A DNA stretch of 64,000 nt from Novacetimonas pomaceti (GTDB lineage: Bacteria; Pseudomonadota; Alphaproteobacteria; Acetobacterales; Acetobacteraceae), in contig NZ_NOXG01000006.1 in assembly GCF_003207955.1 (NCBI RefSeq), positions 62,001 to 126,000 of the forward strand. The letters run 5' to 3'. A model generated the notes under the pieces. The model searched no databases, was not told where the DNA came from, and saw nothing but the letters and a program-made list of their open reading frames with translations. This document shows, piece by piece, positions 25,287 through 33,557 of the stretch (position 1 is the stretch's first letter; each line of letters begins with the position of its first letter). Position numbers and translations under genes: made by a program.

Positions 25287-26376
25287 GAAGGTCGTGACGG
25301 TACTGCCCCGGCGCGAGGGATATGCCACCGATGCTGCTGGTGCGATCGGCCTGCAGGTCACGGCCATGGCGGGGCCGGATGACGTGGTCGTGGGCGTCCC
25401 GATAACGGGAACGCCCCTGCCGGGGGGACATTTCGTGCCTGCCCCGATCGGGATATGGCCGCCGGGCGGCACATTGTGGCGGTATGCCCATGCCGTCGCG
25501 CGCGCCATCAGGCGTCATGCGGTGTCGCCTGATCTGATCGAGGTGCATAACCGTCCCGACATGGCCCTGTTCCTCGGACGGCGTTTTCCCTCCGTCCCGA
25601 TCCTGCTGGTGCTGCATAACGATCCGCAGGGGATGCGTTTCGCGCGTACGCCCCGCGCGCGGCGTGCCCTGCTGCGTCGCGTGCGCGTTGCCGCCGTGTC
25701 GCACTGGCTGCGGGAACGTTTTCTGGACGGACTGCCCCCGCAATGCGCCGGGGATGTCGCCTTTTCCCCCAACGGGACCATCGTGCCCGCGACCTGCCTG
25801 CCCGATGCAGGGCGTGAGCGCGTGGTCATGTTCGCCGGGCGGGTCGTGGCGGACAAGGGGGCGGACCTGTTCGTGCAGGCATGGGCAATGGTGCGCCATG
25901 CCTGTCCCGGCTGGCGTGCCGTGATGTATGGCGCGGACCGTTTTTTCGCGGATGCCGATGAAACCCCGTTCATCGCCGCGCTTCGCCCGCAGGCCGAGGC
26001 GGCGGGCGTGGAAATGGTGGGATACCGCCCCCATGCCGACGTGCTGGCGGCCATGGGACGCGCGGCGATCATGGTCATGCCCGTCCGCTGGGCGGAGCCG
26101 TTTGGCGTCAGCGCGCTTGAAGCGATGGCGGCGGGAACGGCCCTGATTGCCTCGCCCAATGGCGCGCTGGCGCGACTGGTGGGCGATGGTGGGCTGCTGG
26201 TGCCCCCCACCCCGGTGGAAGGGCTGGCCCGGGCGATGTCGGACCTGATGGCCTCGTCCCCCGCGCGGGTGGCGCTGTCGGCGCGGGGGCGCGAACAGGC
26301 GCGGCGGTACGACCTTGCGCGGACGCGGGCCATCCGCTGGCAGGTCCGCGCCGCGTGTCTGGGGCCGCGTGCATGA
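25285..26376 (+). CDS. Glycosyltransferase family 4 protein
   Basis: The 363-residue GT-B protein has an N-terminal domain with LIEVHNRPDMALFLGRRFP and LVLHNDPQGMR. The C-terminal donor-binding domain has FAGRVVADKGADLFVQAWAMV and the E-x7-E motif in MPVRWAEPFGVSALEAMAAGTALIAS. The sugar and acceptor are unknown. The start is uncertain: ATG 25285 fits the family (MKVVTVLP) but has no Shine-Dalgarno and lies inside a palindromic repeat; ATG 25246 would add 13 residues. The coding strand appears to have captured repeat sequence at its 5' end. Confidence 0.85.
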   Translation: MKVVTVLPRREGYATDAAGAIGLQVTAMAGPDDVVVGVPITGTPLPGGHFVPAPIGIWPPGGTLWRYAHAVARAIRRHAVSPDLIEVHNRPDMALFLGRRFPSVPILLVLHNDPQGMRFARTPRARRALLRRVRVAAVSHWLRERFLDGLPPQCAGDVAFSPNGTIVPATCLPDAGRERVVMFAGRVVADKGADLFVQAWAMVRHACPGWRAVMYGADRFFADADETPFIAALRPQAEAAGVEMVGYRPHADVLAAMGRAAIMVMPVRWAEPFGVSALEAMAAGTALIASPNGALARLVGDGGLLVPPTPVEGLARAMSDLMASSPARVALSARGREQARRYDLARTRAIRWQVRAACLGPRA

Positions 26377-26461
26377 CCCTGTTGCATGGGGGGGTATGTG
26401 ACAGGCGCCCCCGTATGCCTATATGCAGGAATTACAATTACGCAGATTGATGGAGTACACC

Positions 26462-27454
26462 ATGTCGGACGCCACGCAGGCATCGCCGGATACCGACCGG
26501 CTTGTGCCGGTCACGGTCCTGACCGGATTTCTGGGCGCGGGAAAGACGACGCTGCTCAATCACATCCTGACCGCCGAACATGGCCGCAAATACGCGGTCG
26601 TGGTCAACGAATTCGGGGAACTGGGCGTGGATAACGACCTCGTCGTCGATGCGGACGAGGAAGTGTTCGAAATGAACAACGGCTGCATCTGCTGCACCGT
26701 GCGCGGTGACCTGATCCGTATCCTTGGCAACCTGATGAAGCGGCGGGGCAAGTTCGACGGCATCATCGTGGAGACGACCGGCCTTGCCGATCCCGCCCCC
26801 GTCGCGCAGACCTTTTTCGTTGACGAGGACGTGCGCGGCAAGACGCGGCTGGATGCGGTCGTGACCGTGGTCGATGCCTACAACGTGCTCCAGACGCTCA
26901 ATGAAAGCCCGGAGGCGGTGAACCAGATCGCCTTTGCCGATGTCATCATCCTCAACAAGACCGACCTTGTGGACGAAGTGGCGCTGGCGACCATCGAATC
27001 GCGTATCCGCGCGATCAATGGCGTGGCCCGCCTGCACCGCGCGCAGCGCGGGGATGTCCCGCTCAGCGATGTGCTGGACCAGGGGGGATTTGACCTGCAG
27101 CGCGCGCTCCAGCAGGCGCCGCGTTTTCTGGAGGAGAGCGAACATCACCACGAGGAGGACGTGACCTCGATGTCCTTCGTGGTGGAAGAACCGCTTGACG
27201 GGGCGAAGTTCCAGGCATGGATCGGCGCGCTGCTTCAGGAGAAGGGGGCGGATATCCTGCGCGCCAAGGGCATCCTGAACTATGCCGGGGAATCGCAGAG
27301 GTTTGCGTTCCAGGCGGTGCATATGATGGCCGATGGCGGTTTCATCGGGCCATGGAAAAAGGGCGAGAAGCCGGAATCCCGTCTGGTGTTCATCGGACGC
27401 AACCTCAACCGTCCGCAGCTGCGTCGCGGATTTGAAAGCTGCCGTGCGAAATGA
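26462..27454 (+). CDS. COG0523 (CobW/ZigA-type) metal-chaperone GTPase
   Basis: The 330-residue G3E GTPase has Walker A GFLGAGKTT (22-30), the CxCC metal-binding signature CICC (75-78), a Walker B-type ETTGLADPAPV and the specificity motif NKTD. A His-rich stretch (EHHHEED) precedes the CobW C-terminal domain (SMSFVVEEPLDGAKFQAWI). COG0523 proteins deliver Zn, Co or other metals, often under zinc limitation; which metal is served here is not evident. ATG 26462 with GGAG 8 bases upstream is preferred to 26423. It overlaps the WD40 gene by 4 bp. Confidence 0.92.
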   Translation: MSDATQASPDTDRLVPVTVLTGFLGAGKTTLLNHILTAEHGRKYAVVVNEFGELGVDNDLVVDADEEVFEMNNGCICCTVRGDLIRILGNLMKRRGKFDGIIVETTGLADPAPVAQTFFVDEDVRGKTRLDAVVTVVDAYNVLQTLNESPEAVNQIAFADVIILNKTDLVDEVALATIESRIRAINGVARLHRAQRGDVPLSDVLDQGGFDLQRALQQAPRFLEESEHHHEEDVTSMSFVVEEPLDGAKFQAWIGALLQEKGADILRAKGILNYAGESQRFAFQAVHMMADGGFIGPWKKGEKPESRLVFIGRNLNRPQLRRGFESCRAK

Positions 27455-28524
27455 GTGACCGGATGAATGAGGCCGCGCCCGTCTCCCTTCTGGAACGGCG
27501 CGGCGCGACCCGCACGCTGGACGCCCATGTGACCGGCTGCGCCATTTCGCGCGACAGCCAGCAGGTCGCCTTCGTAACGGGGGAGGGGGATATCATCGTC
27601 GCCCCGCGCGCCGACTGGGGGCAGGCCGATGCGTGGCAGGTGACGACCGTCCATGACGGCGCGGTCCTGTCCGTGGCGGCGGACGCCGCGCCGGGGGGAT
27701 TCCTGACGGGCGGGGACGACAACACCCTGCGCCGCATCGCCGCCGACGGGACGGTCAGCGAACTGGTGCGGGGACGCCGCTGGGTCGAGCATGTCGCGAC
27801 ATGGGCCAACCCGAAGGACGCGACAAAGGGTGGCGTGATCGCCTTTGTCGCGGGCCGTCAGGTGGAACTGCGCGATGCGTCGGGAGAGACGACGCTCAAG
27901 ACGCTGGACCATCCCTCTACCGTCAGCGGCATCACCTTTGACGCGAAGGGCAAGCGCATCGCCGCGTCGCATTACAATGGCGCGACGATGTGGTTCGTCC
28001 ATGCAAAGGTCGATACGCCGCGCCAGCTGGAATGGAAGGGCAGCCATATCGGCGTCGTCATCCACCCCGAGGGCGAGGCGCTGGTGACATCGATGCAGGA
28101 ATCCGAACTGCATGGATGGCGGCTGTCGGACGGGCACAACATGCGCATGAGCGGCTATCCCGCCAAGGTGGCGTCGATGGCCTTTACCCGCAATGGCAAA
28201 TGGCTTGTGACCAGTGGCGCGGACGTCGTGGTGATGTGGCCGTTCTTTGGCGGTGGCCCGATGGGCAAGGCGCCGGCGGAACTGGGTGGTGTGCCGGGCG
28301 TGATCTGCACCCGCGTGGCGACCCATCCCGTCCATGATATCGTCGCGGCGGGCTTTGCCGACGGGACCGTGCTGCTGGCCGATACCACGGCGCAGAAGAT
28401 CCTGCCGGTCTGCACGGCGGGTGGCGGCCCCATTTCCGCGCTGGCCTTCAGCGACGATGGCTGCGCCCTTGCCTTCGGGACGGAGGAAGGACGCATCGCG
28501 ATCGTGGACCTGTCCGCGCGTTGA
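27451..28524 (+). CDS. WD40 repeat protein
   Basis: The 357-residue protein is made of repeated beta-propeller blades, for example DAHVTGCAISRDSQQVAFVTGEGDIIV, HDGAVLSVAADAAPGGFLTGGDDNTLRRI and GGPISALAFSDDGCALAFGTEEGRIAIVDLS. It probably forms one seven-bladed propeller acting as a protein-binding platform. No signal peptide or enzymatic motif is seen. The ATGA overlap with the COG0523 GTPase gene implies co-translation, and a pairing of these two families is, to my knowledge, common in alphaproteobacteria. A role as a partner of the metal chaperone is an inference. Confidence 0.88.
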   Translation: MSDRMNEAAPVSLLERRGATRTLDAHVTGCAISRDSQQVAFVTGEGDIIVAPRADWGQADAWQVTTVHDGAVLSVAADAAPGGFLTGGDDNTLRRIAADGTVSELVRGRRWVEHVATWANPKDATKGGVIAFVAGRQVELRDASGETTLKTLDHPSTVSGITFDAKGKRIAASHYNGATMWFVHAKVDTPRQLEWKGSHIGVVIHPEGEALVTSMQESELHGWRLSDGHNMRMSGYPAKVASMAFTRNGKWLVTSGADVVVMWPFFGGGPMGKAPAELGGVPGVICTRVATHPVHDIVAAGFADGTVLLADTTAQKILPVCTAGGGPISALAFSDDGCALAFGTEEGRIAIVDLSAR

Positions 28525-28529
28525 ACGAC

Positions 28530-29615
28530 ATGGCGCGCCCGGACGACGCCACGGACGCCACGGGCGCTGTGGTGCCCCCCGTGCGTGTCCTGCATGTCAT
28601 GGCGGGCCGGGGAAATGGCGGGGCGGAGCTGTATTCGACGGACGTGATCCTCAGCCTGCAGCAGGCAGGTCTGGCGCAATGCGTGGTGATGCGTCCCGAC
28701 GCGCCGCGCGTGCGCGAACTGCGTGCGGCGGGGGTGGATGTCATCACCGATGTCATGCGCCCGCCTTTTGCCCTGATGCAGCGTCGCCGCATGGGCGGGG
28801 TGATCGCGCGGTACCGTCCCGATATCGTGCATTGCTGGCTGCGTCGCGCCGCCGAACTGACCCCTCGCGATGCGGGTGCCGCGGCGCAGGTCATCGGCTG
28901 GTTCGGGAATTACAAGGACCTGCGCGCGTTTTCGCACTGTCGCTGGTTCGTGGGATGCACCCCCGACATGGCGCGGTCGATGCGCGCGCGCGGGATCGCG
29001 GACGATCATGTCGCCTATATCCCGACCTTCCCCTCGGTGGAGGTCGCAGCCCCGCTGTCACGCCAGACGCTGGACACGCCGGCGGATGCGCGCGTGCTGC
29101 TGAGCCTGTCGCGCCTGCATGAGGCCAAGGGACTGGAAACCCTGCTGCATGCCCTGCGTGACCTGCCGGACTGTTACCTGTGGATGGCCGGGACAGGGCC
29201 GCTGCGCAACGCGCTGGGGGAACTGGCGCGGCGGCTGGGGGTGGAATCGCGTGTCCGCTTCCTTGGGTGGCGGACGGATCGCGGCGCGCTGCTGGCGGCG
29301 GCGGATGTGTGTGTCCTGCCCTCCCGCTATGAACCGTTCGGGACGGTGATCCTTGATGCCTGGTCGGCGCGCGCGCCGCTGGTCGCGTGCGCCAGCGCCG
29401 GGCCGCGCGCGCATGTGCGCAATGGCGAAAATGGCATGCTGGTGCCGATCGACGATGTCGGGGCATTGCGCGGCGCACTGCGCGCCGTCCTTGACGACGC
29501 GTCCCTTCGCGCGCGCATCATTGCCGGGGGATACGCGGATTACGAGGCCAGCTATACCCGTGCGGCGGTGACGCGGCGCTGGCTTGAATATTACCGCCGG
29601 ATTTCCGCCTGCTGA
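28530..29615 (+). CDS. Glycosyltransferase family 4 protein
   Basis: The 361-residue GT-B protein has an N-terminal VRVLHVMAGRGNGGAELYSTDVI (glycine-rich acceptor loop) and YRPDIVHCWLRRA. The C-terminal domain has LLSLSRLHEAKGLETLLHAL, WMAGTGPLR and the PSRYEPFGTVILDAWSARAPLVA E-x7-E-like motif. In this motif the second Glu position is occupied by Asp, so it departs from the strict pattern. The start could be TTG 28521, which overlaps the WD40 stop, or ATG 28530. It follows the COG0523-WD40 pair closely and ends overlapping the convergent ClC gene by 25 bp. Confidence 0.87.
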   Translation: MARPDDATDATGAVVPPVRVLHVMAGRGNGGAELYSTDVILSLQQAGLAQCVVMRPDAPRVRELRAAGVDVITDVMRPPFALMQRRRMGGVIARYRPDIVHCWLRRAAELTPRDAGAAAQVIGWFGNYKDLRAFSHCRWFVGCTPDMARSMRARGIADDHVAYIPTFPSVEVAAPLSRQTLDTPADARVLLSLSRLHEAKGLETLLHALRDLPDCYLWMAGTGPLRNALGELARRLGVESRVRFLGWRTDRGALLAAADVCVLPSRYEPFGTVILDAWSARAPLVACASAGPRAHVRNGENGMLVPIDDVGALRGALRAVLDDASLRARIIAGGYADYEASYTRAAVTRRWLEYYRRISAC

Positions 29616-30991
29616 ACGGGCGGGACATCGATGCCAGGCCCCGTAGCGGGCCTGCGCGGCGGCGTGGGCTGCTGTTTCGCAACACCGCCGAGGAAGGATT
29701 CCGCCAGCGCGCTGTAGAGCGAGTGGTGGCAGATCATGCGCGATACGCCATAGGCGAGGAAGGATGTGGCCAGCAGCGCCAGCGTCACCTCCTGATTGTC
29801 ACACATTTCCATCACGATGACCGACGCGGTCAGCGGGGACTGCACCACCGCTGAAAAATACCCGACCATGCCCAGCAGGACGACCGCCCCGGGCGTGGTA
29901 TGGGGCAGGAACTGCGCCACCCAGCCGCCAAATCCGGCCCCGATGGCAAGCGAGGGCGCGAACAGCCCCCCCGGTATGCCGGAGCAGTAGGAGATGATGG
30001 TGGCGATGAACTTCAGGATGAAGAAGGATGCGGGATAGTGCGCCTGCCCGTCGATGACGGAGCGCGCCTGATAGTACCCCGTGCCATAGGTGATGCCGCC
30101 TGACGCGATGCCCAGGATCGCCAGCGCCAGCCCGCATGCGGCGGCAAAGGCGACGGGATGCCCCTTGGCGAAACGTCCCAGCGCACCGGGAAGCCCCGCC
30201 GTGGCGCGGATCAGGATGGCGGAAAACACCCCGCCGCCCACACCGCCAAGGATCCCGCACGTCAGCACCGCGATCCAGCTTATGCCGATGGGCACGCTGA
30301 CGTCGGTATGCCCGAAATAGGTATAGTTGCCCACCAGCGCGATGGCGGTCACGCCCGACAGGATCACCCCGGTCAGCATGGTGCCGCTGGTGCGCTGCTC
30401 GAACGAATGGCTCAGTTCCTCGATGGCGAAGACGATGCCCGCCAGCGGCGTGTTGAACGCGGCCGCCACGCCCGATGCCCCGCCCGCAAGGATCAGGCCG
30501 CGACGCATGCTGACGGTCGACAGGTTCAGCCACCGCCCGCAGGTATGCATGATGGCCGCGCCGACCTGCACCGTGGGGCCTTCGCGGCCGATCGACGCCC
30601 CCGCCAGCAGGCCGAGCGTCGTCAGCGCGATCTTGCCAAACGCCACGCGCAGCGTCAGCAGCCGGTCCACGACGGCGAAATTCGTCAGGTTCAGCGTGGC
30701 GATGGTCTGGGGGATGCCGCTGCCCTGCGCGCCCCGGAACCATGTCCGTGTCAGCCATGACGACAGCGCCAGGCCGCCGGGGGTGACAACCAGCATGATC
30801 CACGGGTTCCATGTGATCAGGTGGGTGCGGATGCTGGCCGCCGTATCCGCCGCAAGGGCGAATCCGACCGCCACCATCCCCACCATGACGGCAGCGCTCC
30901 AGCATGCCAGCTTGCGTCGCCACTGTTCCGTGGTGATCCGTGCGGAACGCCGCAGGTGACGCCTGCGGGCGGGGGTAAGGTCAGGTTTCAT
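29591..30991 (-). CDS. ClC-family chloride/proton antiporter
   Basis: The 466-residue membrane protein has the three ClC selectivity signatures: GSGIPQ (90-95), GREGPT (135-140) and GIPGGLFAPSLAIGAGFG. The gating glutamate Glu137 is present. The FAIEELSHSF segment carries a Glu (191/192) at the position of the internal proton-transfer glutamate of E. coli ClC-ec1, so a 2Cl-/H+ exchanger is more likely than a channel. About ten or more hydrophobic helices are visible. It has no CBS domain. Possible roles in acid resistance would suit an acid-producing bacterium, but this is inference. Confidence 0.93.
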   Translation of the reverse strand: MKPDLTPARRRHLRRSARITTEQWRRKLACWSAAVMVGMVAVGFALAADTAASIRTHLITWNPWIMLVVTPGGLALSSWLTRTWFRGAQGSGIPQTIATLNLTNFAVVDRLLTLRVAFGKIALTTLGLLAGASIGREGPTVQVGAAIMHTCGRWLNLSTVSMRRGLILAGGASGVAAAFNTPLAGIVFAIEELSHSFEQRTSGTMLTGVILSGVTAIALVGNYTYFGHTDVSVPIGISWIAVLTCGILGGVGGGVFSAILIRATAGLPGALGRFAKGHPVAFAAACGLALAILGIASGGITYGTGYYQARSVIDGQAHYPASFFILKFIATIISYCSGIPGGLFAPSLAIGAGFGGWVAQFLPHTTPGAVVLLGMVGYFSAVVQSPLTASVIVMEMCDNQEVTLALLATSFLAYGVSRMICHHSLYSALAESFLGGVAKQQPTPPRRPATGPGIDVPPVQQAEIRR

Positions 30992-31141
30992 CGCCGGTCA
31001 GGGCTTTCAGGTCATGCGTGGAACCGGAACCATCCTGACGGGCAGGAGGGCGGAGGTCGCCGGTCGTTACTGTCTGTCGGGCGCCTTCCGGCGCGGATGA
31101 TCCGCGCGGGGGCCACCCGCCGGACATCGGTTTCCCCTGTA

Positions 31142-31169
31142 AATCCATGGGACTGAATCCATGGGGCTG
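31142..31169. repeat. Tandem 14-bp duplication
   Basis: AATCCATGGGACTG (31142-31155) is followed directly by AATCCATGGGGCTG (31156-31169), with one difference. It lies in the 285-bp non-coding gap between the ClC gene and the first CDF gene, both leftward. No gene is seen in the gap. Confidence 0.6.
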
Positions 31170-31276
31170 GTGGTGTTGCGAATGGCCGTCATAATGACCC
31201 TGAACCGCCGTGCGGTCGCAGGGTTTCGGTATCACATCGTCGTGCCGGCGGGGGATTTTCCCACGGCCGGGGGCCG

Positions 31277-32209
31277 TCAGGGCAGGACGACGACGCCGTT
31301 ATGCTTGGCCTTGCGCTCGGGTTCAACATGAATGTTGATGAGCGCGCTGCCCAGGTCGCCGCGCAGGGCTTCCTCGATCCGGTCACAGATCTGGTGCGCG
31401 TCTTCCACCGTCATGTCGCTTGCGACGACAAGGTGGAATTCGATGAAGGTCATCGCGCCCACGGTGCGCGCGCGGATATCGTGCGCCTCGATCGCGCCGG
31501 AGGCGTTGGCCGAAATGATCTGGCGGATCCGTGCCAACGTTTCCGGGTCGGGGGCTGCGTCCATCAGGCCGGAAATCGACGTGCGCATCATGTCCCATCC
31601 CGTGCGCAGGACGTTCAGCGCGATCAGTCCCGCCAGGATGCTGTCCAGCCGGTCCCATCCCGTCAGCGGGATCAGGATGAAGCCCGCGACCAGTGCCGCG
31701 GATGCCCACACGTCGGACAGCACATGCTGCCCCCCCGCGATCAGGGTGGGCGACTGGTGCCGCCGTCCCGCCGCCATCATGACCGTCCCCCATGCGAGGT
31801 TGAGCACCCCCGCCCCGCCATTGAAAAGGACGCCCATCAGGGAATTGGTCGGAAGGTGGGGCGAAAACCATCCCTTCCATGCCTCGTGCCCGATGGTGAT
31901 GGCGGTCATGACCACCAGCACCCCTTCGGCGACGGCTGACAGGTATTCCGCCTTGTAATGGCCATAGGTGTGGTTGGCGTCCGGCGGGAGGCTTGCGACA
32001 TGCAGCGCCCACAGCCCCGTCACGGCGGCGACGACATTGATGATCGTCTCCAGCGTGTCGGAATACAGCGCCACGCTGCCGGTCGCGCGCCATGCGGCGT
32101 ATTTCATCGCCAGCGCGACGATGCTGACGCCCAGAGTGACCCAGGCGATCATGTTGCGTGATGCGCCACCCGCCGACGGCGTGGCGGTAGTGGCCGTGGC
32201 TTCGCTCAT
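31277..32209 (-). CDS. Cation diffusion facilitator family efflux protein
   Basis: The 310-residue divalent-metal/H+ antiporter has six predicted membrane helices and the TM2 motif YSDTLETIINVVAAV. The TM5 metal-site motif is HVLSDVWASAALV. It also has a cytoplasmic C-terminal domain (HDIRARTVGAMTFIEFHLVVASDMTVEDAHQICDRIEEAL). The TM2 site has Asp then Glu (D-T-L-E), the variant seen in one bacterial CDF subgroup. The metal is not certain. ATG 32209 overlaps the stop of the upstream CDF gene (ATGA), so the two are co-translated. Confidence 0.92.
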   Translation of the reverse strand: MSEATATTATPSAGGASRNMIAWVTLGVSIVALAMKYAAWRATGSVALYSDTLETIINVVAAVTGLWALHVASLPPDANHTYGHYKAEYLSAVAEGVLVVMTAITIGHEAWKGWFSPHLPTNSLMGVLFNGGAGVLNLAWGTVMMAAGRRHQSPTLIAGGQHVLSDVWASAALVAGFILIPLTGWDRLDSILAGLIALNVLRTGWDMMRTSISGLMDAAPDPETLARIRQIISANASGAIEAHDIRARTVGAMTFIEFHLVVASDMTVEDAHQICDRIEEALRGDLGSALINIHVEPERKAKHNGVVVLP

Positions 32210-33255
32210 ACGCTGTGCGCCTCCGCAAGGACGCACAGCGTCGCGTCGTGGCGGGTTTCCATCTGCAGGGTGGGGTGGACGATCGCAAAGCGCGTCTTCA
32301 GTTCGCGTGCGATGTCATGCAGCATGCGGCTGTTCATGGCCGGGGCATGTTCGTCGCGCACCAGATGCACCGTCAGCGCGGTTTCCGTCGTGCTGATGGG
32401 CCAGATGTGCAGGTCATGCAGGTCCACGATGTCGGGCAGGCCACGCAGGTAGGATTCCACCATCATGCGGTCGATGGACCGTGGCACCCGGTCCAGTGCC
32501 ATGTCCAGCGAATCGCGCAGCAGGGACCATGTCGCCGCCACGATGGAAACCGACACCAGCAGGCTGACCACCGGGTCGATCCGCAGCCAGCCGGTCATAA
32601 GGATAAGGCCGCCCGACACCACGACCGCCAGCGACATCAGCGCGTCGGACGCCATGTGCACGAAGGCGGCGCGCAGGTTCAGGTCCCCCTTGCCGCTGCG
32701 GGCGAACAGCATTGCCGTCAGGCCGTTGACGGCAATGCCGATGGCCGCGACGACCATGACCGTCATGCCCGCGACCGGGTGGGGATGGACCAGCCGCAGC
32801 ACCGATTCCCAGATGATGCCCCCCGTCACCAGAAGCAGGGCGACGGCATTTCCAAGTGCCGCGAGGATGGACGACCGCCGCAGCCCATAGGTGAAATTGG
32901 AGGTGGGGGACCGCCGCGACAGGACTTCTGCAAGCCATGCCGCACCCAGCGCCAGCACGTCCGACAGGTTGTGCCCCGCGTCCGCCAGCAGGGCCAGCGC
33001 GTGCGATGCGATGCCCCAGATCGCCTCCGCGATGACATAGACAAGGTTCAGCCCGATTCCCAGCGCAAACGCCCGGCCGTACGACGCGGGGGCATGGACG
33101 TGATGGTGGCCGAAACCATGGTGGGCATGGTCGTGTCCTTCGTGCCCGTCATGGTCATGTCCGTCATGGTCGTGCTGGCACGCCGTTGCCCCGGACGCGT
33201 GGTCATGGTGGTGGTCATGGTGCGAATCGTCGTGGTGGTTATCGCCCATTGGCAC
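32206..33255 (-). CDS. Cation diffusion facilitator, ZitB/CzcD type, His-rich N-terminus
   Basis: The 349-residue CDF protein has an N-terminal region (about 7-54) packed with His and Asp (HHDHHHDHASG, HDHDGHDHDGHEGHDHAHH), a likely metal-loading tail. The metal site is DAGHNLSDV in TM2 and HMASDALMS in TM5, the H-x3-D/H-x3-D arrangement of zinc-type CDFs. Zinc, and perhaps cadmium or cobalt, is the best guess. The start is GTG 33255, with GAGGAAAG about 5-7 bases upstream, or ATG 33249. It overlaps the second CDF gene by 4 bp. Confidence 0.93.
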   Translation of the reverse strand: MPMGDNHHDDSHHDHHHDHASGATACQHDHDGHDHDGHEGHDHAHHGFGHHHVHAPASYGRAFALGIGLNLVYVIAEAIWGIASHALALLADAGHNLSDVLALGAAWLAEVLSRRSPTSNFTYGLRRSSILAALGNAVALLLVTGGIIWESVLRLVHPHPVAGMTVMVVAAIGIAVNGLTAMLFARSGKGDLNLRAAFVHMASDALMSLAVVVSGGLILMTGWLRIDPVVSLLVSVSIVAATWSLLRDSLDMALDRVPRSIDRMMVESYLRGLPDIVDLHDLHIWPISTTETALTVHLVRDEHAPAMNSRMLHDIARELKTRFAIVHPTLQMETRHDATLCVLAEAHSV

Positions 33256-33557
33256 GGTCTTTCCTCAGGCTCTGCCCCGGCAGCGGTCGGACTGCGGAAC
33301 GGGAACTCGCGGGGGGGATGGGACCATATCGGGCATGTGAAACGGCATTGCCATGTCATGCCCGAATGCGACAGGGCACTCTCGCCCCATCCGGGTCGGC
33401 ATGATATGGCAGGCGCGCCGCATATGGGCAATGGGCGATCTGCATGCGGCGCGGCGTGTTTGCCCCCTGCCGTTATATGCCCCTGTCATAATATGCCCTT
33501 GCCATATCTTGTCCGCCCGTCCTGCCGGACCGTCATCCTGTCGATGGACCCTTGCCG
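33256..33557. other. Intergenic gap between the CDF pair and the COG2509 gene
   Basis: The 302-bp divergent gap must contain promoters for the leftward CDF operon and the rightward flavoprotein gene. A 16-bp tandem repeat lies at 33475-33506. Several other CATAT(C/G)GGCA-like words occur (near 33328 and 33421). No ORF here is convincing. Confidence 0.45.
33475..33506. repeat. 16-bp tandem repeat ATATGCCCYTGYCATA, two units
   Basis: Unit 1 is ATATGCCCCTGTCATA and unit 2 is ATATGCCCTTGCCATA, abutting, with two transitions between them. Read on the minus strand, each unit gives ...CARGGGCATAT, the same core as the repeat at 9663-9690. It lies 52-83 bp before the flavoprotein ATG. It may be an operator. 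Confidence 0.65.

Noticed and set aside
11929..29615. An exopolysaccharide or LPS gene cluster based on three GT4 genes and the heparinase-like gene
   Set aside because: The genes are scattered among unrelated housekeeping genes, with no polymerase, flippase or sugar-nucleotide genes nearby.
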